NCBI RefSeq assembly: GCF_030253575.1 | Contig: NC_080562.1 | Coordinates: forward strand, 32,815,852-32,879,851 | Origin: Rhododendron vialii | Lineage: Eukaryota; Streptophyta; Magnoliopsida; Ericales; Ericaceae | Length of the DNA stretch: 64,000 nucleotides | Reading direction: 5' to 3' | Made by a program: the position numbers and the translations under genes | In this document: one piece after another, positions 12,775-24,241 of the stretch | Layout: each line of letters begins with the position of its first letter | Numbering within the stretch: position 1 is the first letter of the stretch | Notes under the pieces: model-generated | Seen by the model: the letters and a program-made list of their open reading frames with translations, nothing else | The model's database searches: none | What the model was told of the DNA's origin: nothing

Positions 12775-13259
12775 GTGCTTACGGGAATCGAACTTTACTC
12801 ATGTGCATGGGTGTTAAGAATTACTCTGCTCAATAAATTTTTGTTTTGTTACTTTCTTGTTTTTTTTTTTCTCAGTTCAAACAATGAAAATAAAATATTA
12901 TAAAATTATATCATTTACAAAAAATATATACTTTCATGTGTGCATAGAGCCCTAAATGACAACAATTTATCAAAAAAATTCCAAAGATATAAAAATTATG
13001 CCAAAAAATATATAAAAAATCATACCTCAAGACCACGTTTACGATTGGGATTTTTAATCCAGATTCCACAATCGATGGTATCTGTAAAATGGAGTGACAA
13101 CTTCTGCTTAAATATGTTGGCTTCTAATTACATTTTCTTTCTCATTGGTTTTCTTCATCTTAGCTCTAACGGAACAATAATCCATTCAAATTTTTAACAT
13201 GAATTCTCTTTAATGGCTTTCTCTTTTTCATTTTCTACTTCGTTTTCAACGAGGCTTTT

Positions 13260-15560
13260 TCTTAAATTTTGACAAGCACGGGTCATGTGAAACACAACAC
13301 GGTGAATAAAATCATCTATTGCGAATTCTGAGAACACTTTCAAATACACTTTTTATCACAAAGTGAACCTCCTCTTGTGATATACTTTTTTTGTTCCCTT
13401 TTTGTACAATCCATTTTGCGCTCTAGATGGCCAAGTTGATACACGAGAGCTGCAGATAATGTCAAGATCGATTTTTCCTAGTGGCTAAAGAATACATATC
13501 ACTACAGGTAGTTGATACAGAGAACTAGACAGACCAACAAAATGCTTCCAAAAATTAACTTTTCTGTTTTTCAAGACAATTTTGGTCTATAGTTTCGTAA
13601 TCCGTACCGCATCCCCTGAATTATTGAGCATACATGCAAATCCGATATGCCCAGCACATGCCACTAGTGTTTCAGAGGCCTTTCACGAAATTTTCATGAA
13701 GGAATGAGGACTGGAAATCTAGGGAAGTCAAATAGTTGGCACACCAACTCTCATCCAATAGCCTTCTGCGTTGTTGAGCCATTTGTTGGACGACGGCTTA
13801 ATCGTTTCCTCAAGGATTCCAATGTAAGCATCCTTCCTTAGGATCAGACCATGTTCGAGGAGACTAGCAAGCAACATGTAGCCACTCGAAGAGTACACTC
13901 TCGAGAACATTTGGGAGGTGGGTCGGTCTCATTTCACTGTCATAACTTTAACAACGGATATACCAATTGCATAGCTTTCAGCTCCTGATAAGTTATATCT
14001 TGCGCTGAATTTTGGGAAAAGGCAGGCAAGCGTGACTCACAACAGGTTTGTTCCTCTAATCCAACACAATTGTAAAAGAATTCCCTTTCTGGGCTCTGGC
14101 TGCTAGTCAATAAAATCAATGTTCGGAACTTGACAAAGCCACATCACAGGTCAACCAGTTAAAAATGCCATTCAGCAAGCCCTCAAGCAAAACTCCTTGG
14201 ACTGTCCAGTTTTACCGCTACATAGCTTGACATCTATGGTTGATAGCACCACAGTTCTTCAATGCTGGACTTACCTGGTAAACAACTCCCCGTAAGAGCT
14301 ACTTTAGACAAGCCACTCATCCGTTTTTGCGAGGATCACTGCAGATGGGAACAAAATTGAACTTCTTGTCATCATCGGCAAAGTCTTCGAGCAGGCATGC
14401 CCATCAAATGTGGTGTACTTCATGAGAATATAGCTTTCGTGAGATAATCTAATAAAGGTAGAACAATATGCAAAACTATACATACAAAAGCATAACGATT
14501 GGGGGTGAAAATGTCTATAGGCCTTGATGCAATTGGTTGCGACTTATGATACTTCAAGTTTTCAACACACTTCTATCCCAAGTGAGCCTCCTCTTGTGAA
14601 ACTTTTTTTTTTTTGGGTACATCCTCTTGTGATACTGTGATAGTAACAAATGGACCTGTCTAATAGAGAAGTTGATATACAAGAGCCTCATGTATAGTCA
14701 ATGTCAAATTTTCCTAGTGGCTTTATGAGTTACGGACGACAACAAGTAATTGATACAGAGACCAACAAAATGCTTCATAAAATGATGAACCCTCTTTTTT
14801 TAATACTCCATAAAAGTTTATAGCTTGTAGCATAGTGATCCTTTAACTGTATCCCTTGAATCCTTCAGCCTAGACCAAGTCCGATATGCCCATACATGCC
14901 ACTTGCACTTCAAGGCCTTTCGTACAATTATCGTGAAGGGACGACTGACGAGGACTGAAAATCAAGGGAGGACAAAGTGGTATATCAAGTCTCAGCAACA
15001 CCCTTACGCGTTGTTGAGCCATCTGCTGGACAAAATTTGCCGGATGGTAGAATCATTCATTCAAGCATTCCAATGTAATCCCTCTATTTGAAGGTGCTCA
15101 AGGTGACAAGGTGTGACACACAAGCATTCCAACGTACTCCTGCATTTAAAGGTGTTCAAGTGTGAGACGGGTAAACTCATTCCTCAGGATCCAACAAGCA
15201 ACCGGAGCCTTGCGAAGAATACTGAAACCATACTCGGAGGTGGGTTTGTCTACTTACACTGTCATTAACATTTTCTCTCCTGCATTTAAACATATTTGTG
15301 ACAAAAAAGCATCGACTCCACAGCTTTAGGGTCGTGGTGAATGACAAGTGCCAAATAGATAAGAAGTTTTGGAAAAGGCAGGCAGGCAGGCAGGCAAAGC
15401 TTAGACTCAACAAATCAGAGTTGTTCCATTAATCAACGCATGTGTAGAACAAATCCTTTTCTGGTTCTGGGTCAAGTGCTACTCAAGAGAAGGGTTTTGG
15501 AGCTTGACAAAACCACAGCAACGGTTCAAACAGCAATTGACAATCCCATTGGGCAAACTA
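13260..15560. repeat. Diverged direct duplication of about 0.9 kb, spaced 1.25-1.3 kb
   Basis: Segment 13330-14165 recurs at about 14570-15540 in the same order. Shared marks are the GTGA-CCTCCTCTTGTGA block, GATACAGAGA-CCAACAAAATGCTTC, TCCGATATGCCC, GCGTTGTTGAGCCAT-TG, ATTCCAATGTAA, the repeated GGCAGGCA group, and a late AACTTGACAAA-CCACA. Identity is patchy with many indels. Neither copy has a convincing protein frame on either strand, so this is duplicated non-coding DNA or a decayed gene. Confidence 0.7.
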
Positions 15561-17220
15561 CCAAACAACACTAGTATCTATTCCCCATCATAGCTACTTG
15601 AGATCGGGTCATCAGGACTTTTGTTTTGCATATAGAACAAGAATCAATTCCAATTTCAAATCTCAACACCCATTTCAATAAGAGGCCAGGTACATCAAAT
15701 GGGTGCACTTCAGATGAATTTAGCTTTCGTAAATCAACTCAGGCATCAATACCCATTTCAATAGGCTTCAGTTTTCTCCATCTGCATTTTCCTCAGGAGC
15801 TGTTAAGCGTCCACCACTGATCATAAATTACCAGATTGCAACTATGCAATTAGCACAAGGGTCATAACTAGATTTCTTGTCAACTTATGTGTAACAGAAT
15901 TCGTATATTTAGCAGATACTGTAACATTTTTCCGAATTTGCATTCGACGGGTTACAGACCAGGATTTGGGTACTTGATTCATGTTAACAAATTCTCCAAT
16001 TCTCAATATCAAGATTTTTATTGGACATTCTCCACATCACAGATGATTATGGTACATCATTTTCAATTGCCAGTTCATCTTAGAGTGCTGAGATCATTCC
16101 GAGAAACCAAAGAGACCAACCAAGTATACAATCAGGGATCTTCAAAGAATTCTCAAGGCAATAATCTTAGACCATGAAGGATAGAATCGTAGGCAAAAAT
16201 TTATGTGGTGTTTCCGGGATCTAATGGCATTGAAGGAGCCATCAATCAGGATGGCCACAAATCTGAATATCGCGCCCAAGCCATTACACCAAGAGGAACA
16301 AATTATCCCCCAGAATTGGTAATGGGCGCAAATAATTGCCCTTTTCACATACGTAAAGGAACAGAAAATCCATTCACCTATACAAAAGTATCACTAAACA
16401 GATTAAATACCGATATGGAAAACAACTAAATTTGCAATAGAAGTATATTAAAAATTGAAAACTAATTTATTAGTTGGGGAAAATAGGAATGGAAGGGATG
16501 CTCAGTGGAAGGAGAAGTCGTTTATAAAATGGGATCACGGAGAGCAATGTTTGCCTCTTCCACTACCCTATAAACACCATCTGGTGCCTTGCCTCATCAC
16601 AGCAGACAATTCCTTCCACATATTTTCGAATCCTTTTATAAAAATCGATAATAAGCTAGATGAATATAAATCAAAAAATTAAAAAAATAACAAGGGGAAA
16701 AAATCAAGGCTTCAGTGTGTGTAACAAATCAGATCATTGATTAATATAACCTCACTGAAATCCGCTAAGATAATTGAATTTATCATCATAAGCCCCATTG
16801 AATGAAAAGATTTGCAAACAGAGGGTTTTCGGAAAACACCCATATCTACGTTCATGAATTCGAAATAGATATAGGGGAGGAAAAAAGGGAAAACAGCTAC
16901 TAGTAAGATTTAGAGAGAGAGAGTGCTCAGACAGCCAAGGGTTAGTCGTCAGGTTCTGGGATCCAGACCCAGATCAGAAACTCTAGTCCACATAAATTGC
17001 TTCATCACCGCACACCCTATTCATCAATACGTAAACCTATACATACATATTTATGAAGAAGAACATACAAAAATAACAAAAACCCTGAAAGCAGATTTCT
17101 TGATCAGAAGATGAAATCTCAATACGATGGACCGAGGACAAGAAGGTGAAGTAATAAGAGGAGGCAGAATCTAGCGGAAGAGATGATGACAGAGAGAAAA
17201 GAGGTGAGAGATATATATAG
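15560..17220 (-). other. Possible minus-strand non-coding transcription unit
   Basis: On the minus strand a TATA-like CTATATATAT lies at 17211-17220, followed by a pyrimidine-rich leader-like stretch (17190-17140) and further CT tracts. No long frame with recognisable protein follows. The sequence just upstream, GGGCTTGATGCGATTAGTTGC (17219-17239), has a diverged match at 14521-14543, so the duplication above may include this start region. Transcription is inference only. Confidence 0.25.
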
Positions 17221-17239
17221 GGCTTGATGCGATTAGTTG

Positions 17240-18360
17240 CTAGGGTTTCAGAATTTAGGGTTTGGTTTAGGATTTGCCCGAGTCGGTGTATCTATCGGGG
17301 AAGTTATGGGCCATACTTTACTGGGCTGGGAACCGGTCTCCAAAGTTGGCCCAATTAACTCGAGTCATGGAGGCCCGATTCGCCTTTTTAATCCTTCTTT
17401 AGAGTAAATTACTCTAAATAATAGGCCTCAAAATAAATTATCAGGCATATGAATAAATTTGTTGTTTTGTTGTAACGGAAGAAGATATTCTTCCTTAACC
17501 AAGTCAAATCAAACCAAGTCAATTCTCGGAAGCTTCACGAGTGCTTATATTTGACAGGGAGATAGCAACCACTTAGACGTGTCAATACTTTGTAGGTTAC
17601 AGCAAAAGAGAAGAGCAGAACAAGGGTTCTCCTTGAACAATTTGCCAACAATGGTTTTTCAGAAAATTTTGTTTTAGGATCACAGACTAAAGTTGCTAGG
17701 TTTTTTTCCCCCTACCAATACAAACCCCCTCTCTCATTGCATTTAATTACTAGCATATAAATATTCACGCATTGTGAAATCTACAATATTGTAATGCCTC
17801 TCTTTCTTATCAAAATTGGGCATGTTTGTGGGACCTGAATCAACAAATTTAAATCAATGGGACCCTCCCCATTTAGTTAGCATATAAATATTCAAGCTTT
17901 GTGAAACCCGCTATATATTATATAGATTATTAAATGCGGCATAACAATATGGGATTCAAGAAACATAATTTGATAGTCACTATAAAGAAAAGTACGATGG
18001 AAGCAGGGGCGGAGGTGTGTAGTGATTTTGTTTCTGCTAAATAATATTAAAGCTACATGAATCATCTTGTAGTGATTTTGTTTTGAACAGAATTTCACAT
18101 GCACTCATGCAATAAAGCAAAAAATGCTTTCAGAATGAACACGACACACACACCTAGAGTGATAGTAATATTCATTCATTCTCTATGCATGACTTTTACT
18201 ACTTCAAAACTTCATCCAATGGGTAATTGCACATGACCAGAAAGGCTCAGAGTTAGTGTCCCCTGCATGCGATTTAACAAGCACTAGTTAGTTTTTAAGT
18301 CTTTCAGAAGTTCGATCCAGGTACATACTGGTCGAGCTCACGCAACACCTGCAAAAAACA
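17240..18360. other. Region upstream of the triple ubiquitin-like gene
   Basis: It holds a diverged repeat pair, AGCATATAAATATTCA at 17751 and 17879, each followed by a TTGTGAAA-C stretch. No gene or clear core promoter was seen. Confidence 0.4.
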
Positions 18361-19125
18361 ATGAGGGTCACCCTTGTAGCAAGAGGAGCAAGTGAATTCA
18401 CCATTGAGGTGAGTCTGCAACAAACAATTCTTGAAATCAAACAGATAATACAACAGGTATTAGGCGTCCCGGTGACTTCGCAAACTCTCACTGTATCCGG
18501 GTGGGAGTTGCTTGATGGACTCGACTTGGAAGATTATCCGATTGTCACCGAAGGCACAAAGATCGATCTCGCAATGAAATGCACCACACAACCTCATTTG
18601 GAAAACGGTAGTAAGATTCTCATTGTCCTTGAGTTTTCGTCGAGAAAGATTAACATAGAGGTTGATCATCGCACGGAAACAGTTCGGAGCTTGAAAGAGA
18701 AAATCCACATAATCGATGGCACCCCTATAAAAAGAATGGCTCTGTCCTTTTCCGGTAGAGCAATGGATGAAGACTTCCGGAACTTAAGTGAGTATGGCAT
18801 TTGCGAATTCTCCGAAATCGCTGTGTTTCTTAAACCGATGAGTCGGTTAGTAGCGGATCCTCCTTCGAGAAGGCTAGGCTTGGTGGTGCAGACTTCTTCG
18901 AGTTTGCTTGACGGAGCCAGCATTCCTTTGGAAATGAAGGACTCGAGCACGGTTAATGAACTGAGGCAAGTATTGTTGGTTAGAAAGATACTTCCTATGG
19001 ATGATTACATATTTATCCATAAACAGAGGATCATGAGGGACAATCGTAGCCTCCGGTCGTATGGTGTCGAGAATGGGGATTGCCTTTACGTTTTCAAAGG
19101 GACCGTGAGTCGCGAAGGATATTGA
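18361..19125 (+). CDS. Intronless protein of three ubiquitin-like domains without diglycine tail
   Basis: A single 254-aa frame. Three ubiquitin-like folds follow one another: residues 1-76 (MRVTLVARGASEFTIEV...), about 85-160 (KILIVLEFSSRKINIEV...), and about 168-248 (RRLGLVVQTSSSL...CLYVF). Each keeps the pattern of a first hairpin, a helix (ILEIKQIIQQ, VRSLKEKI, VNELRQVL), a short L/F-x-G or IHKQR strand, and a closing L-YGI/YGV strand. Identity to ubiquitin is low. Codon 48-type lysines are mostly changed, and the chain ends GTVSREGY, so there is no Gly-Gly for processing or conjugation. It therefore looks like a non-conjugated polyubiquitin-like protein that might act as a binding module. 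No other domain is present. A second ubiquitin-like gene lies 1.6 kb away on the other strand. Confidence 0.85.
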   Translation: MRVTLVARGASEFTIEVSLQQTILEIKQIIQQVLGVPVTSQTLTVSGWELLDGLDLEDYPIVTEGTKIDLAMKCTTQPHLENGSKILIVLEFSSRKINIEVDHRTETVRSLKEKIHIIDGTPIKRMALSFSGRAMDEDFRNLSEYGICEFSEIAVFLKPMSRLVADPPSRRLGLVVQTSSSLLDGASIPLEMKDSSTVNELRQVLLVRKILPMDDYIFIHKQRIMRDNRSLRSYGVENGDCLYVFKGTVSREGY

Positions 19126-19494
19126 GATCGATGCGTCGACATGTATACATACATATATAGGAAGTTTCATTTAATATGTTTTTCTCTACTTTTTTCTTTA
19201 ATTCTTTCTATTTTTGACATGTTTTTTTAGACTATATCTATTCTCTCCTTATTAAGATATTTTTATAATTTGTCACCAACACAAAACTAGGAGACCAAAC
19301 ATTATATGAATCTCTTTCCTTCCATGGTAGACTGGTAGTAGTAAACTTTAGCTTCTTTTTTTTTTTACAAGAAATAAAGATGTGATCATTGATATCTAAT
19401 TGCATCCTTCAAAAACAAGAATAATACTGTACGTAGTTAAATTTTGTTTCAACATCAAATCATGGCAAGTTGTATTAATTGCATCAAGAGAAAA
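19126..19494. other. 3' flank of the triple ubiquitin-like gene
   Basis: A T-rich stretch follows the stop codon and probably includes the 3' UTR. No other feature was seen. Confidence 0.4.
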
Positions 19495-19714
19495 TCTTAT
19501 TCACGGAGGAGCCGTAAATAAAGTTTATGGCACTCAATCCCGGTCGTCCAAAAGTGTTCTGAACAATCTGGATTAAAAACAATCTATTGACGGTAATAGA
19601 TTATTTTTAATAACTATTATCGTTAATAGATTGATTTTAATTCGGATTGTCCGAAACACTTTTAGAGGGTTGAGATTGCGTGGAGCCGGCTCCGCCGTGA
19701 ATAAATTTCTCTCA
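19492..19714. mobile_element. Foldback MITE, family A, full copy
   Basis: Terminal arms AGAAAATCTTATTCACGG-GGAGCCG and CGGCTCCGCCGTGAATAAATTTCTCT are inverted. Inner arms around AATCTATT-CGGTAATAGATTATTTTTAA and the GGATTGTCCGAAACACTTTT block are also inverted. A shorter relative lies at 50106-50236. Confidence 0.75.
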
Positions 19715-20715
19715 TTGCATCAAACCATTTGGGACTTTGATAAACACACTGCGCTTACTGCACAGGTGAAGAAGAACATACGGCAATAGCGGATCACCGG
19801 AAAAATCACATCTTCATGAAAGAAAACGAACAGGTCTTTGATAATTGAGCATGAACAAAAAGTCTTTCTTCATGAAAACAGAAGGCCAGAGCCATCTAAA
19901 AACAACGAAATCGTGATTAGTCCTAATTTTCACTTCCACCGCATGGATTTTTTTTTTATCTTGAGGTGATTAAATTTAGTTGAGAGTGTGTGTGTTTTTG
20001 GGATTAACTGTACCAGCGGATCTGCCAATCTAAAAAAATAAAACTATACTAGCAGATCTCCGTGCTTAGAAGGCACGTTAGAACGTAATATAGTCCTAAC
20101 TTAAAATAAATTATTGCATTCTCTAACGAGAAACGAAATCTACACATAGCGTCATGAGTTACCATCTTAAGAAGTTTTCCTAGTTGATCTTATATAAGTG
20201 GCTACATTTTAATATGGATACATTACTTTAAAAATGAGGAGAGAGGGAGGGGAGAATCGATCTTCTCTGTATTTTCCATAAATGAAAGTGATCCGACAGC
20301 AATTTAACGAGAAATTTTTGATTGGATAGCTATGGAAGTCACTTTGTTTTTATGTCTAGACAAAAGCCGCTCTGATTTATAGCCTAGATATTTCTCGTCT
20401 TTTCTCTAAGTCCAGTTTTGGAATTAAAAATCCGTTGTTTTTTCCCTTCTTGAAGAAATGAGTTTTCCGGTGACCCAGATCCCATCAATTGCCGTTTTTT
20501 CTTCTTCCCTGAAGCTTCTGTAACCCTAATTAGTAATCAAACAAGAGTTTTTTGCCATTAATATTTTTAACCATAAGTAAAGTGGGGCCCATTTGATTTT
20601 AACCCAGGTTTAATTAATTAAAAATGGTGTTCATAATAGATTTCTTTATGGTTTCAATGAATGGAGAAAAGAAAGAGAGAAAGAACACATGACTCTCTAA
20701 CAAAACCAGCTAGCG
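19715..20715. other. Intergenic, no gene seen
   Basis: AT-rich sequence between the two ubiquitin-like genes. I see no coding frame with support and no clear repeat. Confidence 0.5.
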
Positions 20716-21039
20716 TTACACGATGATTGTTTCAGTACTCCAGTTGTTTTCTTCAAATAGGGAAGGTGAAAGAACATTGTTCGAAGACCCATCGCCGATC
20801 AGGGGAGCAAGAATGAGGTAGACATGAGACCAGTCTCGCATGCCATAATCAACGAGAGAGATATCGTTTTCGTTCATCAAACGGGTGAGATCGCCGCCAA
20901 GGATCAAGATGAGCCGATCGTGAGGTAGATTTTCCTGGGCTCCAATCTCTCTCTTTAGATCTGCAACCGTTGCATTATCGCTCACTTGAACGAAGAAGAG
21001 TGTTCCGGTCAGCATCTCGACTACCACCTTCATTTCCAT
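20716..21039 (-). CDS. Small single-domain ubiquitin-like protein
   Basis: A 107-aa frame starting at the ATG 21037-21039 (a second ATG lies two codons on). Residues 3-80 follow the ubiquitin fold: MKVVVEMLTGTLFFVQV, helix ATVADLKREIGAQENL, PHDRLILILGGD, and a closing SLVDYGMRDWSHVYLIL. A poorly ordered 25-residue tail follows (ending STETIIV), with no Gly-Gly. An in-frame ATG further up (21210) would add 57 residues made largely of Leu-Ser repeats read from a CT microsatellite, so I reject it as the start. Its neighbour at 18361 carries three such domains. The two differ too much to be recent tandem copies, yet sit within 2 kb facing each other (convergent). The function is unknown; a non-conjugated adaptor is an inference. 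Confidence 0.8.
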   Translation of the reverse strand: MEMKVVVEMLTGTLFFVQVSDNATVADLKREIGAQENLPHDRLILILGGDLTRLMNENDISLVDYGMRDWSHVYLILAPLIGDGSSNNVLSPSLFEENNWSTETIIV

Positions 21040-21147
21040 GCGGAATCTCAAGAAATAATACCCAGAGTGGGAGATCCAAATAACCCAGACAGTAGATGAT
21101 ATTTCACCTCTACCGTTAATAGGTCTATTCACAATACAAGTATTTTT

Positions 21148-21148
<1 letters not shown>

Positions 21149-21196
<48 letters not shown>
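21149..21196. repeat. GA/CT microsatellite in the leader or promoter of the small ubiquitin-like gene
   Basis: About 24 GA units lie about 110 bp upstream of the chosen start. On the gene strand it is a CT tract, a common plant 5' leader feature. Confidence 0.9.
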
Positions 21197-21201
<5 letters not shown>

Positions 21202-21429
21202 AAATAACATGAAAGGTAGTCATGTAGGCTGCATTCTCGGTTGTTGGTTTGCAGTTTTATATGCATGAAATTGTATGTATAGGATGCGGTGGGGTCTCTT
21301 ACAAATAATAACGTGGTATGACGGGGCAATACTCTCTCGTGGGGTCCCCTACAGATAGTGGTGTGGTGTGACGGGACAATACTCTCTGACGGAAGTAAAG
21401 GGTACCATAATTGCACCTACATTTTAAGC

Positions 21430-22100
21430 ACTTTAATTGTATGTATGGTAACTACAGGTGTAATTAAGACAGGGTATTTAGCGCTTAATTACGTTCATGC
21501 ATGGTTGAATTGGTAAGTAGATTTAAAAGCAAATTTATTAATTAGGTAGTCGCAATTACATTGGGTGATTCGGTGTCTCCTGATTATGGTAAATTTTGCA
21601 CTTGACTAGATTCAAGCATGGCAGAATTGGTCGGCAGATTTAGAAGCAAATTAAGGAGATTAATTAGGTGCATAGCCTTAATTAAATGTGGGTTAGTTTG
21701 TGTGTCGTGTATTAACGGGGTAATTAAGACGGTGATATAACGACATATCGCACTTGATTACATTCATACACGGTTGATTTTATTTTTTCTCCCTCGGCGA
21801 AAGACTGAGCTACTGCTCCATTCGCTTCATTTACGATTGATTACGGATGACCTGTCTGTATGGTAATTACAGTGTAATTAAGACAGTGTATTTAGCACTT
21901 AATTACATTCATGCTTGAATCGGTCAGTAGATTTATAAGCAAATTAAGGTTTTACTAATTAGGTGGTCGCAATTCATTGGGTTATCCGGTGTTTTCGTAA
22001 TCGAGATGGTGAATTTTCCACTTGACTAATTCATGCATGGGTTGAATTGGTCAGTAGATTTGGAAGCAATTTAAGGAGATTAATTATGTGGTCCTAATTT
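21430..22100. repeat. Diverged tandem repeats, about 420 bp and about 130 bp nested
   Basis: Blocks beginning GTATGGTAA-TACAG-TGTAATTAAGACA occur near 21440 and 21857. In each, a half-unit recurs with CATGC-TGGTTGAATTGGT-AGTAGATTT, AGCAAATTAA and ATTAATTAGGTG (21500, 21615, 21910 and 22035). No coding frame is seen. The unit may be a decayed transposon. Confidence 0.65.
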
Positions 22101-22390
22101 TGTTTTTGTTTTTTTTGCCAAAGTTTAGGATAGTTACATTTGATAGGAAAAGATAACAGTAGAACATCATGGAGGGAATACAAGACAAGTACGCACGCAC
22201 CCTACTGCATTCTGGGCTACATCATACGCCTCAAAATTGTTACCACTTTGAAAACTGACTGCCATCACATCAAACACTCGACACAGCCCCCAAAGAGATG
22301 AGAAAGTCTTGCGAAGGGGAGGAGAATCCCGCACAGGGATAGAATAACCAATGAACAACGACCTCCTAACGGTGGCTCAACAAAACAAGA
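22098..22390 (-). mobile_element. Possible 5'-truncated LINE tail
   Basis: A T-rich run at 22098-22118 would be the A tail of a minus-strand retroposon. The frame above it reads FEAYDVAQNAVG, which weakly resembles the end of the RNase H domain of plant LINEs (conserved V-A-D/H-x-L-A). No target duplication was found. Confidence 0.3.
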
Positions 22391-22399
22391 ATAAGAATT

Positions 22400-23960
22400 C
22401 CTATGTTATACAGACATTACCCAGTATATTTATAAGCAAAACTTAGGTGCTTGTAAAAAAAATTTGATTCTTTGGTTTGTCAAATGGCAATCCAATAGGC
22501 AGCCAAAACAGAGTTGAATGCATGAAATTTGGGCTCAAATTCATTCAATTGCGTTTCATAGCTAACTGCAATGTGAGAATTTCATTTCTCTTGCCAATTC
22601 GAATAAGAATTGCAAGCAGAATCAGAGCACCTTGACCCGTTTAGTTGCACATATATAAATGATGATGAGAAATGATAGAAAAATCAACTTTCCTGTAACA
22701 TTCTGTGTGTTCAGTTACCAAGAAAGTTATGGAATCCACAGCTTCAAGTTTTCATACTGGAAAACATGTTCTTACAAAATAAATTCTGCCAAAAAGGAAG
22801 AAATTTTAGTTTTCTTGGAAGATTCTTTGTCAAGAAAAACAAATTTCATTTTCTTTTACTTCAACTCACTTCATTTTTCCTAAGAATCTATTTTTGATGT
22901 AACGTTGCCGACAACCAAATGGGGGTACAACACGACTCATGAGAAACGCAGGACAATGCACCAAAATTGAGAAAATACTAGTACATTTTTACAAAATCTT
23001 TCCGTCATATAATCTTCCTTTAAAACGTGAAATATTCATAAACATTCTACCTCAGAGGCAGAGGAGAGAGAGCTCCATATTTCGATTCATATTTGTTCTT
23101 TTAGGCGCGGAAGTGAGGCCAGTCGTTTCGATCTCTACCTCCAAAACCTTTCGTGAGCTCGAAAGATAAAAGGACTATACCGGGGTTGAAGTTTTCAAGC
23201 AAACTCTGAGGTTTCGGACATCAGAGCTGAAAGAGTAATAGAATAGAGATCATTACGGTTTCAGAGATATGATGATAACTGTATATCTCATTGTCCAGCC
23301 TACTAACCACAAACTTGAACATTTCAGACTTGGCATCGGCCATGGGATACAAACTGGAACTCGAAGTCAAAGAAACCGACACTGTGCTAGCGCTGATGAG
23401 CTGAAACAAATAATCCAAGACTGTTGGAACCATGATACAGAAGACATGGCACTTTGGCACTATCACAAATCAGCACAAGAGCAGAGGAGTTCCAGATTCA
23501 ATGGATTAAGATATAATGTGTGTGTGTTTGTGTGTACAAAGTCAGGATTGTCTCTCCATTTAGAGCTACCGTAAAGAGGACAAAACTTACAACCAAAGAT
23601 CTACATTGTATTAACAACCAGTAGGACTGTAGGAGACGAATAAGGGAAAGGAAGAGCTCGTAGTGGTGAGGCTTGAACCTGGCATCAAACCCGATAAACG
23701 AGAGCCTCAAACAAGAAGCCAACCCTTCAGTTTCCAATGAAAATCTAGAGTTTTTTTTTCTCACAAAACACGAAGATAGTGCAGCAGTCAGTGGCGACTG
23801 AGATGTACCCAATTATCCTTCAGCCTTCATGAACAGTGAGTTTATTAAACTCCAGCTTGAAGGGGTTGAGAGGACTCTCTAATTTTCTGTTGCCTACCTT
23901 GAAGCCAAACCCAACTACAAAAGTACTAGGAACAGAGTTCTCTCCATAAAGGACTCACAG
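22400..23960. other. Intergenic, no gene seen
   Basis: No supportable frame was found. It includes a short GA run at 23064-23071 and a GT run near 23516-23535. The right end probably overlaps the 3' UTR of the APO gene. Confidence 0.45.
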
Positions 23961-24178
23961 TCCAGTTTTCCATTTTGTGGCCTCACTCCAGACCTGTCTC
24001 AATGATCTGAACCATTCAATTTTTGTAGTTTCTGAGTACATCGTTTTTGAAAAAAATGAATTTGGTCGGACACTGGTGGCCCTACGAGTGAACCACATTC
24101 GCCTTACACAGATAGAACGGTTCAGATCATGGGGGATGAGGCAAAGTTGGGGCCAAGTGGACTCACAAAATGGAATAC
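23958..24178. mobile_element. Foldback MITE in the 3' region of the APO gene
   Basis: Inverted arms pair CCATTTTGTGGCCTCACTC...TGATCTGAACCATTCAA near 23970-24020 with GAACGGTTCAGATCATGGGG...GACTCACAAAATGG near 24116-24174. The central part pairs less well. No target duplication was fixed. Confidence 0.55.
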
Positions 24179-24241
24179 GTAACATAATGAGAATCTATCT
24201 CCAAAAGTATTACTCAAAAGTCGAAAGCAACAAGGTTGCAC

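Noticed and set aside
21037-21210. Upstream in-frame start for the small ubiquitin-like gene
   Set aside because: It would add a Leu-Ser run read from a CT microsatellite and nothing conserved.
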